From Bettongia penicillata ogilbyi (taxonomy: Eukaryota > Chordata > Mammalia > Diprotodontia > Potoroidae): 64,000 nucleotides of DNA. Within the stretch, counting starts at the first letter, position 1, and each line of letters begins with the position of its first letter. Below, piece after piece: positions 35,290 through 47,790 of this stretch. The translations under genes and the position numbers were made by a program. The stretch covers positions 12,128,718 to 12,192,717 of the forward strand of contig JAJHZJ010000014.1 in NCBI GenBank assembly GCA_023548195.1, given 5' to 3'. Under the pieces are notes generated by a model that saw only the letters and a list, made by a program, of their open reading frames with translations, searched no databases and had not been told where the DNA came from.

Positions 35290-38045
35290 AGGGGGAGGAG
35301 ACAAGATGGCAGAGTAGAAAGACTCATATATTCTAGCTCTGGAACTCACAACCCATAAATTTCCTGTAAAAAGAACTCACCACAGTTCTGGAGCAGTGGA
35401 AGCCACACAACAACACAGTGGAGGAGATTTCCGTTCCAGAGAGCTCTGAAAAACCGGCCACAGAAGTACCTTACACACCTGACACGGAGCCAAGCCCCTG
35501 CCCTGTCCACATGGCCCCAGAGGAGCAGATCTGAGCAGGTTTCAGGGACAGAATCTCCGGCGACCACAAAGTCCTCCACCCACGGATGCACAGGTCAGTG
35601 AGAGAGACTTCTGGGCTGACCAAGAGGGGAGCCGTGTGTCTCCATAACTTAGGCCCCCTCAGGAGGCAGCAGCAGAGGCTGCAGTGGCCAGGAGCTCCCG
35701 GGGGAGGGAAGACCTCAGATCAATTCCTGACGGTCTCTGCATAAACGCCCTGAGGGAACTGAGCCTGGGGTGGAGGCCCTACCCCTATCTGACCACCAGA
35801 ACTTAAGCTCACATTGAATAGCAGCCCCTCCTGTTGCTGAAAGCCCTGAGGCTGGGAAGCAGGATTTGAATCTCAGAACCCAAGTTCTAGTGAGGCAGGG
35901 GTGAAGAGGAATCTCAGAAGTCAAGTAACTGGCTGAAAAAATGCCCAGAAAAGGGAAAAAAAATAATACCATAGAAGGTTATTTTCTTGGTGAACAGATG
36001 TTTCCTCCTTTCCATTCTGATGAGGAAGAACAATGCTTACCATCAGGGAAAGACATAGAAGTCAAGGCCTCTGTACCCCAAACACCCGAAATAGATATCC
36101 AATGGTCTCAGACCATGGAAGAGCTCAAAAAGGATTTTGAAACTCAAGTCAGACAGGTGGAGGAAACCTGGGAAGAGAAATGAGAGAGGTGCAAGAAAAG
36201 CATGAAAAATGGGTCAATACCTTATGAAAGGAGACCCAAAAAGTGCTGAAGAAAACACCTTGAAAAATAGGCTAACTCAATTGGAAAAAGAGGTTCAAAA
36301 AGCCAATGAGGAGAAGAATGCTTTCAAAAGCAGAATTAGCCAAATGGAAAAGGAGGTTCAAAAGCTCCCTGAAGAAAATAGTTCTTTCAAAATTAGAATG
36401 GAACATATGGAGGCTAATGACTTTCTGAGAAACCAAGAAATCACAAAACAAAACCAAAAGAATGAAAAAATGGAAGATGATGTGAAATATCTCATTGAAA
36501 AAACAAGTGACATGGAAAATAGATCCAGGAGAGACAATTTTAAAATGATGGGACTACCTGAAAGTCATGATCAAAAAAAGAGCCTAGATGTCATCTTTCA
36601 TGAAATTACCAAGTAAAACTGCCCTGATATTCTAGAACCACACAGCAAAATAAGTACTGAAGGAATCCATAGATCACTGCCTGAAAGAGATCCAGAAAGA
36701 GAAACTCCTAGGAACATTGTGGCTAAATTCCAGAATTCCCAGGTCAAGGAGAAAATATTGCAAGCAGATAGAAAGAAACAATTTCAGTATTGTGGAAATA
36801 CAATCAGGTTAACACAAGGTCTAGCAGCTTCTACATTAAGGGATCAAAGGGCATGGAATAGGATATTCCAGACGTCAAAGGAACTAGGACTAAACCAAGA
36901 ACCACCTACCAGCAAAACTGAGTATAATACTTCAAGGGAAAATAAGGTCTTTCAATGAAATAGAGGACTTTCAGGCATTCTTGGTGGAAAGACCAGAGCT
37001 GAAAAGATAATTTGACCTTCAAAAACAAGAATGAGAAGAAGCATGAAAAAGTAAACAGCAAAGAGAAATCATAAGGGACTTACCAAAGGTGAACTGTTTA
37101 CATTCCTACATGGAAAGACAATATTTGTAACTCTTAAAACTTTTCAGTATCTGGGTAGTTGGTGGGACAACACACACACACATGCACACACATACACGCA
37201 TGCACTCACACACAGAGACAGAGAACATAGAGTGAATTGAGTAGGATGGGATCATAATTTAAAAGAAATTAAGGTAAACGGTGAGAGAGAAATGTAGTCA
37301 GAGGAGAGAGGGGGAAATGGAATGGGGTAAATTATCTCTCATTCAAGAGGCAAGAAGGAGACTTTTTAGTGGAGGGGAAAAGAGGAGAGCTGAGAAAAAA
37401 AACATGAAGTTTACTCTCATCACATTCGACTAAAGGGAGGAATTAAATGCACACTGATTTTGGTATGAAAACCTACCTCACAATACAGGAAAGTGGGGAA
37501 CAAGGAGATAAGCAGGGTGGGGGGGATGATGGAAGGGAGGGTAATAAGAGGAGGGAGCAATTTCAAGACAACACTCCGGAAGGGACAGGATAAAAAGAGA
37601 GAATACAATCAATGGGGGGCAGGATAGGATGAAGGGAAATACAGTTAGTCTTACACAACACGACTATTATGGAAGTCATTTGCAAAACTACACAGATATG
37701 GCCTATATTGAATTGTCTGACTTCCCAAAGGGAATGGGTGGGGAGGAAGGGTTGGGGAGAATTTGGAACTCAAAGTTTTAGGAACAACTGTTGAGTTTTT
37801 TTCTTGGTACTAGGAAGTAAGGAATACAATTAATGGGGAATAGAAAGTCATCTGGCCCTACAGGACAAAAGAGAAGATGGGGACAAGAGAAGGGAGGGAG
37901 GATAGAAGAGAGGGCAGATTGGTGATTAGGGAAAATAAAATGCTCAGTGTATTGGGGTGGGGGAGGGGATAAATGGGGAGAAAATTTGGAACCCAAAATT
38001 TTGTGAAAATGAATGCAAAAAGTTAAATAAATAAGTTTATATTAA
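35290..38045 (+). mobile_element. HAL1-type element, copy C
   Basis: It has the same layout and length as copy B. It starts at the GGGGGAGGAGACAAGATGGC motif and ends in an AAATAAATAAG plus A-rich tail. It lies only about 55 bp after copy B on the same strand. I could not find a convincing target duplication; the A-rich tail extends with 'aaataaatgaaaaaagaataaaatg' to about 38,090. Confidence 0.8.
35941..37035 (+). pseudogene. HAL1 ORF1p, copy C (broken)
   Basis: The ATG at 35,941 begins MPRKGKKNN and the frame runs to a stop at 36,183, after a small deletion within the 'gtggaggaaacctggg' stretch. The coiled coil continues in another frame (36,209-36,616). A further stop (aagtaa, about 36,612) and a frameshift near 36,895 break the C-terminal domain. 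Confidence 0.8.
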
Positions 38046-38339
38046 AAAGTAAATAAATGAAAAAAGAATAAAATGAATAAAAAGAGAACTTAACTAGAAC
38101 CAGAACTGAAAAAAAAAGAAAGTAGATAGCAGTCTAAATCCTAGATTAATTGCTTAAAATAAAATATGACTGAGATTACTAACCTAGGAAATGGACAATT
38201 ATTGTACTATTATTAGTAATTTGTTTTTGGAAGAGGGAAAGTTTGCATGTGCCCATCTCATGTTTTGGAAATAATTTAATCCAGTGCAACAGGCATGGAC
38301 AGTGTGCTAGCTTATGTATTAGAACCTGGAGCTACAAAA

Positions 38340-38530
38340 ATAAAAAAATAAAAAAAACAAAAAATATAGTAGTAGCATTTTACATTTTACACACGAGGAA
38401 ACAGTGGCAGATGGAGGTTGAGTGACTTGCCCAGGATCACATAGCTAGTGAGAGTCTACAGCTGAATTTGAATGTAGGACATCCTGTTTTCAAGTCCAGT
38501 GTTCTATAGACAATAATCTCTGTGGAAAGG
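38340..38530 (+). mobile_element. MIR-like SINE remnant
   Basis: 'acattttacacacgaggaaacagtggcagatggaggttgagtgacttgcccaggatcacatagctag' followed by 'gaatgtaggacatcctg' and 'gttctatagac' is the usual MIR succession. Confidence 0.75.
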
Positions 38531-39231
38531 CAATAAGGTAAAAGACTGGACTTCTGGGTGGGGTAGGTGGAGTAGGCAGGAAACCCCTGCAACTCTCCCA
38601 CACTTACTTCAAAACAACCATGAAATACAGCCCCAAAAGTAATCCTGGAATAACAGAACCAGCAAAAAGATAGGGGAGAACAACCTTTCAACCCAAGAAA
38701 CTTGGAGGAACAACAAGAAAGGATCTCACTCAGGTTAAAGGGGAACTCAACTTAAGCATCCCAGCAAGCCAACAGCAAACCCCACTGCTGGACCCCTATG
38801 CCCTCTCTCATTATGGTCAAATTTCAGAACTATCAGGTCAGAGGAAAAATACTACAAGTAGCCAGAAAGAAACAATTCAGATATTGAGGAGTCACAATTA
38901 GGATCATACTGAACTTGGCAGCTGCAACATATAAGGATCAGAGGTCAGGGACCATGATATTCCAGAGGGCAAAGGAGTTAGGACTACAACCAGGAATCAC
39001 TTACCTGGCAAAATCAATACTAATGAGTCAAAGAAAACATGGTCATTCAACAAAATAAAAGGATGTCAAACCTTCATGAGAAGAAGACCAGAACTAAACC
39101 AAAATTTTGACTTTCAGTTTCAAAAACCAAGAGAGGTACAAAGGGGAAAGAAAACATAAGGAATCCAATAGAGTTAAACTGTTTGCAATCCTACATAGAA
39201 TGATACTTGTAACTCTTAAAAATTATATCAC

Positions 39232-39770
39232 TAATGCCTATCAGCTGGGTAATGACTGAACAAGTTTTGGTATATGAATGGAATGGAACCTTATTGTGCT
39301 ATAAGAAATGGTGAACAGGAAGACTTCAGAGAAGCCTGGAAGGAATTACATGAACTGATGCTAAATGAAAGGAGCAGAACCAGGAGAACTTTATACATAG
39401 TAGCAACCACAGTGTGTGAGGAATTTTTCTGGTAGACTTAGTCCTTCCCAGCAATGCAAGGACCTAAAAAATTCCCAATGAACTCGAGGAAAAATGTCAT
39501 CCACATCCAGAGAAAGAACTATGGAACTAGAATTGAAGAATGAAGTAGATTTTGGTTTGGTTTGGTTTTTCTCATGGCTTTCCCCATTGATTTTAATTCT
39601 TCCATGCAACATGATTAAGTTAAAAATATATTTGGTAAGAATGTATATGTAGAACCTATTTGAGATTGAAAGTTGTCTCAGGGAGGGAGGGAAAATAAGG
39701 GAGGAGGAAGGGAGAGAAAATCTAAGATTTATGTAAATGTAGAAAACTGAAAACAAATCAATTATTTAAA
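39232..39770 (+). mobile_element. Short 5'-truncated L1 insertion with target duplication
   Basis: This L1 3' end of about 540 bp ('cagctgggtaatgactgaac' to the A-rich tail) is flanked by AAAATTATATCACTAA upstream and AAAATTGTATCACTAA downstream. The flanks are a target-site duplication with one substitution, so this is an independent insertion into the older L1. Confidence 0.85.
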
Positions 39771-40889
39771 AAATTGTATCACTAAGTACAAATAAAAGGA
39801 ATATGCATAGACAGAGGACACCACTATAAGGGGAATTTGAGGGAATGACATTAAAAAGGATGAGAAAGAGGACTATATAGGGTGCAGAAAAAGGGAGAAG
39901 TATAATGGGGGAAATTATCTCACATGAAGAGATGAGAAAAACATAATAAAGTGGGGGGCAACACAGGGAGGGATAATGATGGGCATTGATTGAACCTTAT
40001 TCACATTAGTATTTGCTCAAGGAGAGAAAAATATACATAATCAAATTAATATAAAAATCTATCTTACCCAACAGGGAAGTAGAAGGGGAATAGATTAAGT
40101 AAAGGAGAGGGGGCACACTGACAGATCAGGGAAGGTGGTAGACATAAGCAAAACACTGGTGAGGTGGGAAAGAGCAAAGGAGAGAGAATACAAACAGGAA
40201 GAAGAATAGTATGGAGGGAAATATGCAAGTAGTAATCATAACTGTGAATGTGAATGGGATGAACTCTCCCATAAAACAGAAGTAGATTGCAGAAAAGATA
40301 AAAAATCAGAATCCTACAACATGTTGCTTACAAGAAACACACTTGGAGCAGAGAGACATCCAGAGTAAAAGTAAGGAGCCTGGAGCAGAATCTATTATGC
40401 TTCAGCTGAAATAAAGAAAAAAAACAAGGGTAGCAATCTTGATTTTAAACAAAGTAAAAGCAAAATTATACCTAATTAAAAGAGTTAAGGTAGGAACTAC
40501 TTCTTCCTAAAAGTTACCATAGACAATGAAGCAACCAAATTGGAACAGCAAGGAGAAGCCTACTTGTAGGATCTATAGGGAAGTGAAGAATTTATGACTA
40601 AATAAATTATAGCATTATGAAATGTAGAATAAATAATTTTCATCATATTAATTTGAAAAGCTTTTGTACAAGCAGGGCCAAACATCCAAGACTGCAAGGA
40701 AGGCAGAAGGCTGAAAAATAATATTTATAAAAAATGTCTCTCATAAAGTCCTCATTTCCCAAGTGTAGAGAGAACAAAGTCAAATTTATGAGAGTGCAAG
40801 CCATTCCCCAATTGATAAATGGTCAAAGGACATGAACAGGCAGTTTCCAGTTGAAGATATCAAAGATTTCAATCAAAGAAATCAATAGA

Positions 40890-41175
40890 TTTTGTTGTGT
40901 TTGTCCATTTTCAAAGAGGACCATGATGTCAGGGAAATGATGATATGACTTGCAGTTGACTTTGATTCGATGGAGGGAGGGCTATGCAAGCTCACCAGCT
41001 TCACTTTCTCCTCTAGAGACATCTGGATCCAGTGACCAGATATTCATCAGGATGACTGGAGAAAGCCCAGGATGCAAGGGGAGACCCTTGCCCTTTTAGG
41101 CTAAGGTACTTTTCAGGTACTCACTAAAAGTGAAGTAATACCCATTGAGTAAATAAGCCTTGCCTCTTTAAGAAG
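40890..41175 (-). mobile_element. RTE-tailed SINE, antisense
   Basis: The minus-strand tail 'aagtcatatcatcatttccctgacatcatggtcctctttgaaaatgg' and the 'catcctgatgaatatctggtcactggatcc' segment mark the family. Confidence 0.8.
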
Positions 41176-42055
41176 TGCTCTAAATCACTTTTGATTGGAG
41201 CAATGCGAAGTAAAACAACTCTTCAGATACCATCTCACATTAATCAGATTGACTAATATGAGAAAACAAAAGAAAATGATAGATGTTGCAGAATATGTGG
41301 GAAAATAGGGACACTAATTCACTGTGAGTGCAACTCTAAACTGTTCCAATCATTCTGGAGAGCAATTTGGAATTATGCCCAAAGGGCAGTCTAACTGTGC
41401 ATACCCTTTGAACCAGAAATACCACTCCTGTGTCCATATCACAAAGCAGTCATAAAAAAGGGAAAGGACCTCCATGTACAAAAATATTTATGGTAGCTCT
41501 TTTGTAGAAAGTAAGGGATTGCCCATCAATTGGGAAATGGCTGAATGAGTTGTGGATTATCAAGGTAGTGAAATTGTAATGAAATAGTATACTGATGAGA
41601 TCAGGCAGTTTTCAAAATTTTTACAAACTGATGCAAAGTGAAGTGAGCAGAAATAGAAAAACATTGTAGACAGTATAAGTGGCATCATGTGATGATCAAC
41701 TATGATTGACCCAGCTCTCTGAACAGCACAAAAATCCAAGACAAGTACAAAGGACTCACAAAGGAAAATACTGTCCATATCTAGTTAAAAAATTGAAGAA
41801 CTTTGAATACAGATCAAAGCATATTTTTATGATTTACTTTATTCTTCCTCACCACTTTATTTCTTTTTTATATATTTCTTCTTCCACAACTGTGACCAAC
41901 ATGAAATATGTTTTACATGTCAGCCCATGTATGAACTTCATCAAACTGCCTACCATTTTCAGAAGAAGGGAGGGGAATGGAGGCAGAAAATTTAAGAATT
42001 CATAATCTTGCAAAACATGAATGATAAAAAAATTTCTTAATATGTAATTAGGGTT

Positions 42056-42565
42056 AAATAAAATGCTATTTAAATAAATGATTTGTTACATTTTTCAAAA
42101 TCAAAGAGATCAGTACTCAGGGGGAAACAACTTCTCCCAACACAATAAAAAAGAAAGGATTAAGGAATTGAATGTGCCTTTGAAAATATAGAAACCTAAC
42201 AAATAAACCAGTCAAAAATAAATACAATAGAGGAAATACTGAAAAATTGACCAGAAATGGATATTTTTGGAAACCAAAAAGAATATTAAATTGATCAAAA
42301 AAAGTAAAAGATGACTAGTTTTCAAAAAGACTAACACAATTGGCAAAGTTGTATATAAAATATAAGCTGTGTATTGTAATATTAAAGTAGAAAACCAAAG
42401 AGCATGTGAACAAGGTAAAATCATACCCATATCAGAAGAAAGAAAGAAGCATCAGAATCAAAAGGACAATTAGAAACATTAGAAACAAAGCACATTAGAA
42501 AAATTCATCTTACAAGTTTATCACAGGTATTCATGAAGGTGGAATAAACTGCTTATATGCCTTTT
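42056..42565 (+). mobile_element. Diverged L1 ORF2 fragment
   Basis: The order '...aaccaaagagc', 'ttcaaaaagactaacacaattggcaaag' and 'aaaatgg' is reminiscent of the L1 ORF2 stretch between endonuclease and RT. Identity is low and the frame is broken. Confidence 0.4.
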
Positions 42566-43495
42566 GCAAGCCTATCACTTTACCTCATAGAGAAGGGTGC
42601 TTAAATCATACTGTAGGTGATAAAGGAAAATGGAAGCAACTGCTATTCTCTATATTTTTTCAAATATAAACATTTTTTCTCATAATCTATGTGGGCAAGG
42701 TATGGCTTTGAGAGGAGAATGAAGCAAAAGCGTTCTGGAATAAGTGAAGGCCTTTAGCACCCTCAAAGCTGCTTGATGGGCTAAGGGCCACATATCATAT
42801 TCTTTCAGATGTTTCCAAAACCCTAACAATATTCTTGAACAAAGAGGATCAATTAATCTCATTACATACAATGGATGACTCTTGGGTGAAGTTGTTCTTT
42901 TCTATATTCTTACCACTGTGGATTTAGGGGAATTGAATAGTATGGAAATTTATCATAAAGGCAGTCATTAAGCATACTGAAAGACAAGGGAGAACTTGAT
43001 TTTTAAATATTAAACTGTTCTATCAGACTGGGATTAGTGGACTAACCTCTCTTGGGAATATAGGGGCAAGAGTCCCATACCAAGGGATATAATATGGTCC
43101 ATGTTTGACCAGTGGTAGAAATACTCAAGAATTCTATCTGACCATGCAGTAATTTAGAAAAAGAATGAGTTTTATTTTACATGTAAAAACTTGTAATTTG
43201 GCCTCCAGATCCTGGCCCAAGCCCACATAATGCTAGTTATATAAGTCTTTATAATTAATCCAGATCAAAATTTTGCACCTTAAACCCCACTGGTCAGCAT
43301 TCTTGGGTTCACAAAACCCTAGCCCTTGATTATATTTTCATTTATTTTATTTTTTAAAGGAATATTCTTAGTCCCTTGCCCTTTTGTCTACATCAAATAG
43401 CATGATAAAGGAGTTTTCAACTCCTAAGAGAAGTTGGAAGATTCCAAACCAGGACATCAATAATATAGGTGAGCTTTATGACTATCATCCTTATC
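42566..43495. other. No gene recognised
   Basis: I see no exon, RSS pair or repeat I can name. A CACTGTG at about 42,916 lacks a nonamer and a partner. Confidence 0.45.
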
Positions 43496-43496
43496 C

Positions 43497-43765
43497 TTTT
43501 TGTATGTGTTTGTCCTTCATTCTCAAAGAGGACCGTGACATCAGGATGATGACATGACTTGCAGTTGACTTGCATTTGAGTGAGGGAGAGCTGTGCAAGG
43601 TCACCAACCTAACTTTTTTCTCCTGAGCCATCTGAGTTCAGTGGTTTGATATTCATCAGGATGACTGGAGATGACCCAGGTTGCAATGTGAGGATCTGGC
43701 CCTTTTGTGTAATTAAAGGGATCATCCCTTGAGTAACATAAAGAAGCATATTTATTGAATGGCTG
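43497..43765 (-). mobile_element. RTE-tailed SINE, antisense arm of an inverted pair
   Basis: Antisense tail and body ('gtccttcattctcaaagaggaccgtgacatcaggatgatgacatgacttgcag' ... 'gatattcatcaggatgactggagatgaccc'). The head-side end meets a sense copy of the same family. Confidence 0.85.
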
Positions 43766-43975
43766 TATCTCACTCCAAGCATGAATGTGATAAGACCTTA
43801 GACTGAAAGGGCCAGGGTCTCACATTGCATCCTGGGCCATCTCCAGTCATGCTGATGAATATCAGGCCACTGGACCAAGATGACTCAGGAAAAGAAAGTG
43901 AGGTTGGTGGCATTGCACATCCCTCTCTAACTGAAATCAAAGTCAATTGCAAGTCATGTCATCATCTTGACAGAT
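43766..43975 (+). mobile_element. RTE-tailed SINE, sense arm of an inverted pair
   Basis: Sense body and tail ('ggtctcacattgcatcctgggccatctccagtcatgctgatgaatatcagg' ... 'aagtcatgtcatcat'). It pairs with the antisense copy just upstream and is cut off by the retroviral element that starts at about 43,980. Confidence 0.85.
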
Positions 43976-43979
43976 AGGT

Positions 43980-44045
43980 GGTGTGGGAAATAGGAAGTTC
44001 AGTTTCCACAGTTTCCAAATTTGTGTTTGTCACTTAATTTGTTAT
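43980..44045 (+). repeat. 5' LTR remnant, internally deleted
   Basis: The first 30 or so bases match the start of the 3' LTR. The next part (TTTGTGTTTGTCAC...) resembles the 3' LTR's last 30 bases, so about 290 bp of LTR interior appears to have been deleted. Confidence 0.55.
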
Positions 44046-44403
44046 ATAAAGATGTTATTGGGGTTGAAAAATAAGGGACAAGATAAAGGAGAACAGGAGT
44101 TTAATGGCTCCAGGAAGTTTTGTGATATATTTAAGACAGCCTCACTATACTGAGTCATTCCTGTGCAATTCACAAAAGTTCACCTTAACTTTTTCTTTTA
44201 CAAAATTGGGGAAAATTTAGTTTCACTAAAGAACTTAAAAAGAAAAAAAGTTAGTGCTCTTTTCCAACACTGCTTTTTTGCCTCAGTATCACCTAGAGGG
44301 CCAAGAAGCATGGTTCATCTTTGGAACTTTCAAAATTAATATTCTCTTACAGTTATAATTATACTGTCACAGAGAAGAAAAATGGATAGAAATTTCCTAC
44401 ATA

Positions 44404-45340
44404 ATGGCTTTTGTCGAGCTCCCTCAGAATCCTGGTCTCAGGAAAGATTGTGAGATGCTTGTAGCTAGAACTTCCTCCTCAAAAGGGAAATTGATTGTTA
44501 ACCTGACATTTTTGATGATCCCCTTCTTATGGCCCTCAGGGCTTTGGACCTCTCCTCCTCCCCCAGTCCCAGCCACAGATCTTGTTGAGATGTGTCCCTC
44601 TGCAGTCCCTCCCCCTGAGAGGATACCCACTCAGGCCCCACCCTCACAGCAGTCTCTGGGGTATCTCTCCTTCTAACTACTACCCTTCCTCAGGTACTGG
44701 GTGATCTGACCCTTTGCCAGTCATATCCCGGGGTCATGCAGCCTAATCCAGTTCAGGCAGCATTCTTCAGCCCCTCAAACACAAGAAGTGGGATTTTCTG
44801 TTTCTTTTCCCAAGCCCCCATCCCCACAGGGCCTTCAGGGCTTTTTTCCCAGAGGGAAGTGCCTGCCTTGCCTAGTGGGACAATTAGGGTGCAGGTTCTG
44901 TTCTCCATATCAGAACTCAATTCAGGTCAAAGAGAAATGGGGGAGATACTCAGAAGATTCCACTAATTTAACAGAAGGTTTTAGGGACATATTCCTACAA
45001 TTCAAGCTTTTGGGGGGTGATTTGCATGTCCTCTTCTCTACCTATTGTACCACTGAGGAGAAGAGGAGAATGTGAGAACAAGCCCAAAAGTTTGGTGATC
45101 GTTTGGCTAGCAAAGACCCCACAAAATGCCCTCTAGGAACAGCTGCTATTCCCACTAGTGACCCAGGATGGGATTATCATAAGAGTGAGGATAGGGGAGA
45201 GAAACCATATAGTAATTTGCCTGTTAGTAAGCCTAAGAACTGCATTCCAAATGCAAGTAAATGTTGTTGTTGTTTTTTAATTAGGGAAATTCCTCAGGAA
45301 GAAAAGGAAAACCCTGCCCTTTTCCAAAACAAGTAAGTAG
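44404..45340 (+). pseudogene. Retroviral gag relic (matrix/proline-rich/capsid)
   Basis: A proline-rich frame (44,404-44,676) is followed by capsid-like text in a shifted frame (about 44,880-45,075) and then in another (45,076-45,240). Visible blocks are the run with EKWGRYSEDSTNLTEG, the TEEKRRM block and the later CPLGTAAIP...DPGWDY block. Their order and content resemble gammaretrovirus-type Gag, which forms the virion core. Stops and frameshifts separate the parts and no protease or polymerase frame follows. Assignment to class I is by general resemblance only. Confidence 0.55.
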
Positions 45341-46997
45341 AAGCTATTAAAAAGTATGTAAATTTGGATCCTGACTCCATAGAAGGGGCAGCAGCTAGAG
45401 GCTGGAAGTATCTGGGTTCTGCACATAGCCACAGCCCTGGGGATAGAATGGATCAAGACAGAGAAGCCAGCTAGTCACTATCTACGCTTTGTAAGATAGC
45501 CCATCCTTCTGTCAGTAATTTTTATATAATTCAATTGAAGTCACCTGAAGCTTATTTTTTGTGTGTTTACAGCTAAAACAATGTGGTTATCACATATGAA
45601 AATTGGAAGTTTGCTGTGCATAGTTTTAATACTAAAATCTAAAGCTGTCACACTGTGTGTGTATGTGTGCAAAGGAACAGTCCTCAGGCTAGTTAAAAAG
45701 TACAGCCCTGGAAGCTCTAAGGAGCTTGTTTGAGTCATGGAGTTCCTAAAGAAGGAACTTGCTTTGGTGAGAATTTGAAAATGTATAGAAATTATCTCTA
45801 GGGATTACCTTTTAGGACCAGTATTAGATCTAAGATGTAAGTCCTGATAATATCCTTGATTGGTGAAACCTGACATCAAATGCAAAGCCTCTGGGACCAT
45901 TACAAATTGTGTTCTATTACTCAAAGAGAAATGTGACTGTTACAGGAAGTAGTTTGACTCAGGGGAAAATTGTGTCATCAGATTGGAATAGTATCATTCT
46001 GCCTCAGTTTTTTCATTGTGTTCCTCTGAAAACAGATATTTTCAGAAAAAGACATTTCTGAGTCTGGATATAAGATGGAGATGATATCTAATTGGGTGCT
46101 TGCTTTTCATCTACATGGAATGTTTCTATAATCAAAGCAGATAGTTTAAGATGTAAGCACAATGCATGTAGTGAAATCTTGCTATTTTCAGTTAATTGGG
46201 TAAATGGGTACTCTGAGTTAGTCTTAGGGAAGATAAAATCCCTGGAACAGAACATTCTTTCTGAATATTATGGGAATAATTAGATAAAGGAAAGGAAACC
46301 AAAGTATAAATATGATGTTTAGTCATTGGTCCATAAAAAATGACTAGGATTTAAAGTTAACTGTAATGGTATAGAATTGTTGACTTTAGGGGTACTTGGG
46401 ACTAAAAAATAGTGATACTCTGGGTCTTGCTCAAATGAATTCAACTCAAGCCTTCTTCCAACAAAAGAAGGTAAAACTTTGTTGCAATTTCTCACAGCAA
46501 CCTGACATTTGTGGCGCTAAAACAAGATGTATCTTACCTATAGAGGGTCTTTGTGGGAGGAGTCCAGGGTGATCCCAGGTGGTTTAGGGGTTGCAGTAGC
46601 CTGGAGAATTGGATTGATAGGGCATAGTGACAGGGAAAAGTTTAAGGGCCTCTACAGAGTGAGATCAAAAGAGGAAGACCAATGAGCTTTCATGGTGAGG
46701 TTTTCCAGGGCCCTGTTACAGAATAGGATTTTCAGGGTAAGGGACAAAGGTTCCATCTTGGAATAAGGTCTTTACATGTTGCAAAGACCAATTGGGTACA
46801 GACAACTGACTGAATTAATTACTGAAACTAAATAGGAAACATTTTAAGTTGGCAGAAAACAATTTCAGTCTAAGTTTCTTAGAGGCAAGTAATCTCTAGT
46901 AGTATTTTGCATTGATGAAAAAGTTAAATGCTTCTGTTTTGATTTCAATTCGTGAACATAAGTTGAAGTTAGTGTTTGAATTTATCATATGTGCAGC
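45341..46997. other. Provirus interior, no readable gene
   Basis: No pol motif (such as YXDD) is legible in any frame. 46,420-46,560 ('gaattcaactcaagccttcttccaacaaaagaaggtaaaactttgttgc') looks like part of a second LTR-type repeat, but I cannot prove it. Confidence 0.4.
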
Positions 46998-47754
46998 ACA
47001 TTAAGGTAAATGCTGAGAGAGAAATGTCGTGGGAGGTAAGAGGGTGAAATGGAATGGGATAATTATATGTCATTTAAGAGGCAAGTAGGAGACTTTTTAG
47101 TGGAGGGATAAAGAGGAGAGCTGAGAAAAAAAAAAAAACCAAGAAGTTTACCCTCATCACATTTGACTAAAGGAAGGAATAAAATGCACACTCATTTTGG
47201 TATGAAAACCTATCTTACAGTATAGGAAAGTGGGGGAGAAGGAGATAAGCAAGGAGGGGGATGATGGAAGGGAGGGCAAAGGGAGGAGCGAGCAATTTGA
47301 AGTCAACACTTGGGAAGGGACAGGATCAAAAGACAGAAGAGAAACAATGAGGGGCAGGGTAGGATGGAGGGTAATTCAGTTAGTCTTACACAACATGACT
47401 ATCAGGGAAGTCATTTGCAAAACTACACAGATATGGCCTATATTGACTTGCCTGCCTTCCCAAAGGGAATGGGTGGGGAGGGAGGGATGGGGAGAATTTG
47501 GGACTAAAAGTTTTAGAAACAACTGCTTAGTTTTGTGTTGCTACTAGAAAAGAAGACATACAGTTAATGAGGAATAGAAAGTCATCTGGCCCTACAGGAG
47601 AAAAGAGAAGATGGAGACAAGAGAAGGGAGGGATGACAGAGGAGAGGGCAGATTGGAGATAGGGAAAATTAGATTGCTTGGGGTATTGGGGTGGGGGGAG
47701 GGGATAAAAGGGGGAAAAAATTTGGAACCCAAAATTTTGTGAAAATGAATGTAA

Positions 47755-47785
<31 letters not shown>

Positions 47786-47790
47786 GATTG
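46998..47790 (+). mobile_element. HAL1-type 3' fragment inside the provirus
   Basis: This is a match of about 790 bp to the purine-rich 3' regions of copies B and C, ending in (AAAT)n at 47,760-47,785. It has no ORF1, so it is a 5'-truncated retrotransposition event later than the provirus. Confidence 0.8.

Larger units (their letters stand above)
38780..42055 (+). mobile_element. Old L1 with internal deletions and nested inserts
   Basis: 38,810-39,130 is an L1 ORF1 C-terminal domain ('ggcaaaggagttaggactacaaccaggaatcacttacctggc'). The inter-ORF region follows from 39,780. The ORF2 endonuclease start is visible at 40,220-40,420 ('aatgggatgaactctccc', 'caagaaacacacttgg'). RT and C-terminal pieces come after large deletions, and the 3' end lies near 42,050. 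It is split by an L1 3' fragment (39,232-39,770) and a SINE (40,890-41,175). Confidence 0.7.

Noticed and set aside
45020..45027. Exact octamer ATTTGCAT, as used in Ig promoters and enhancers
   Set aside because: It lies inside the retroviral gag relic and has no V leader, TATA or enhancer context.
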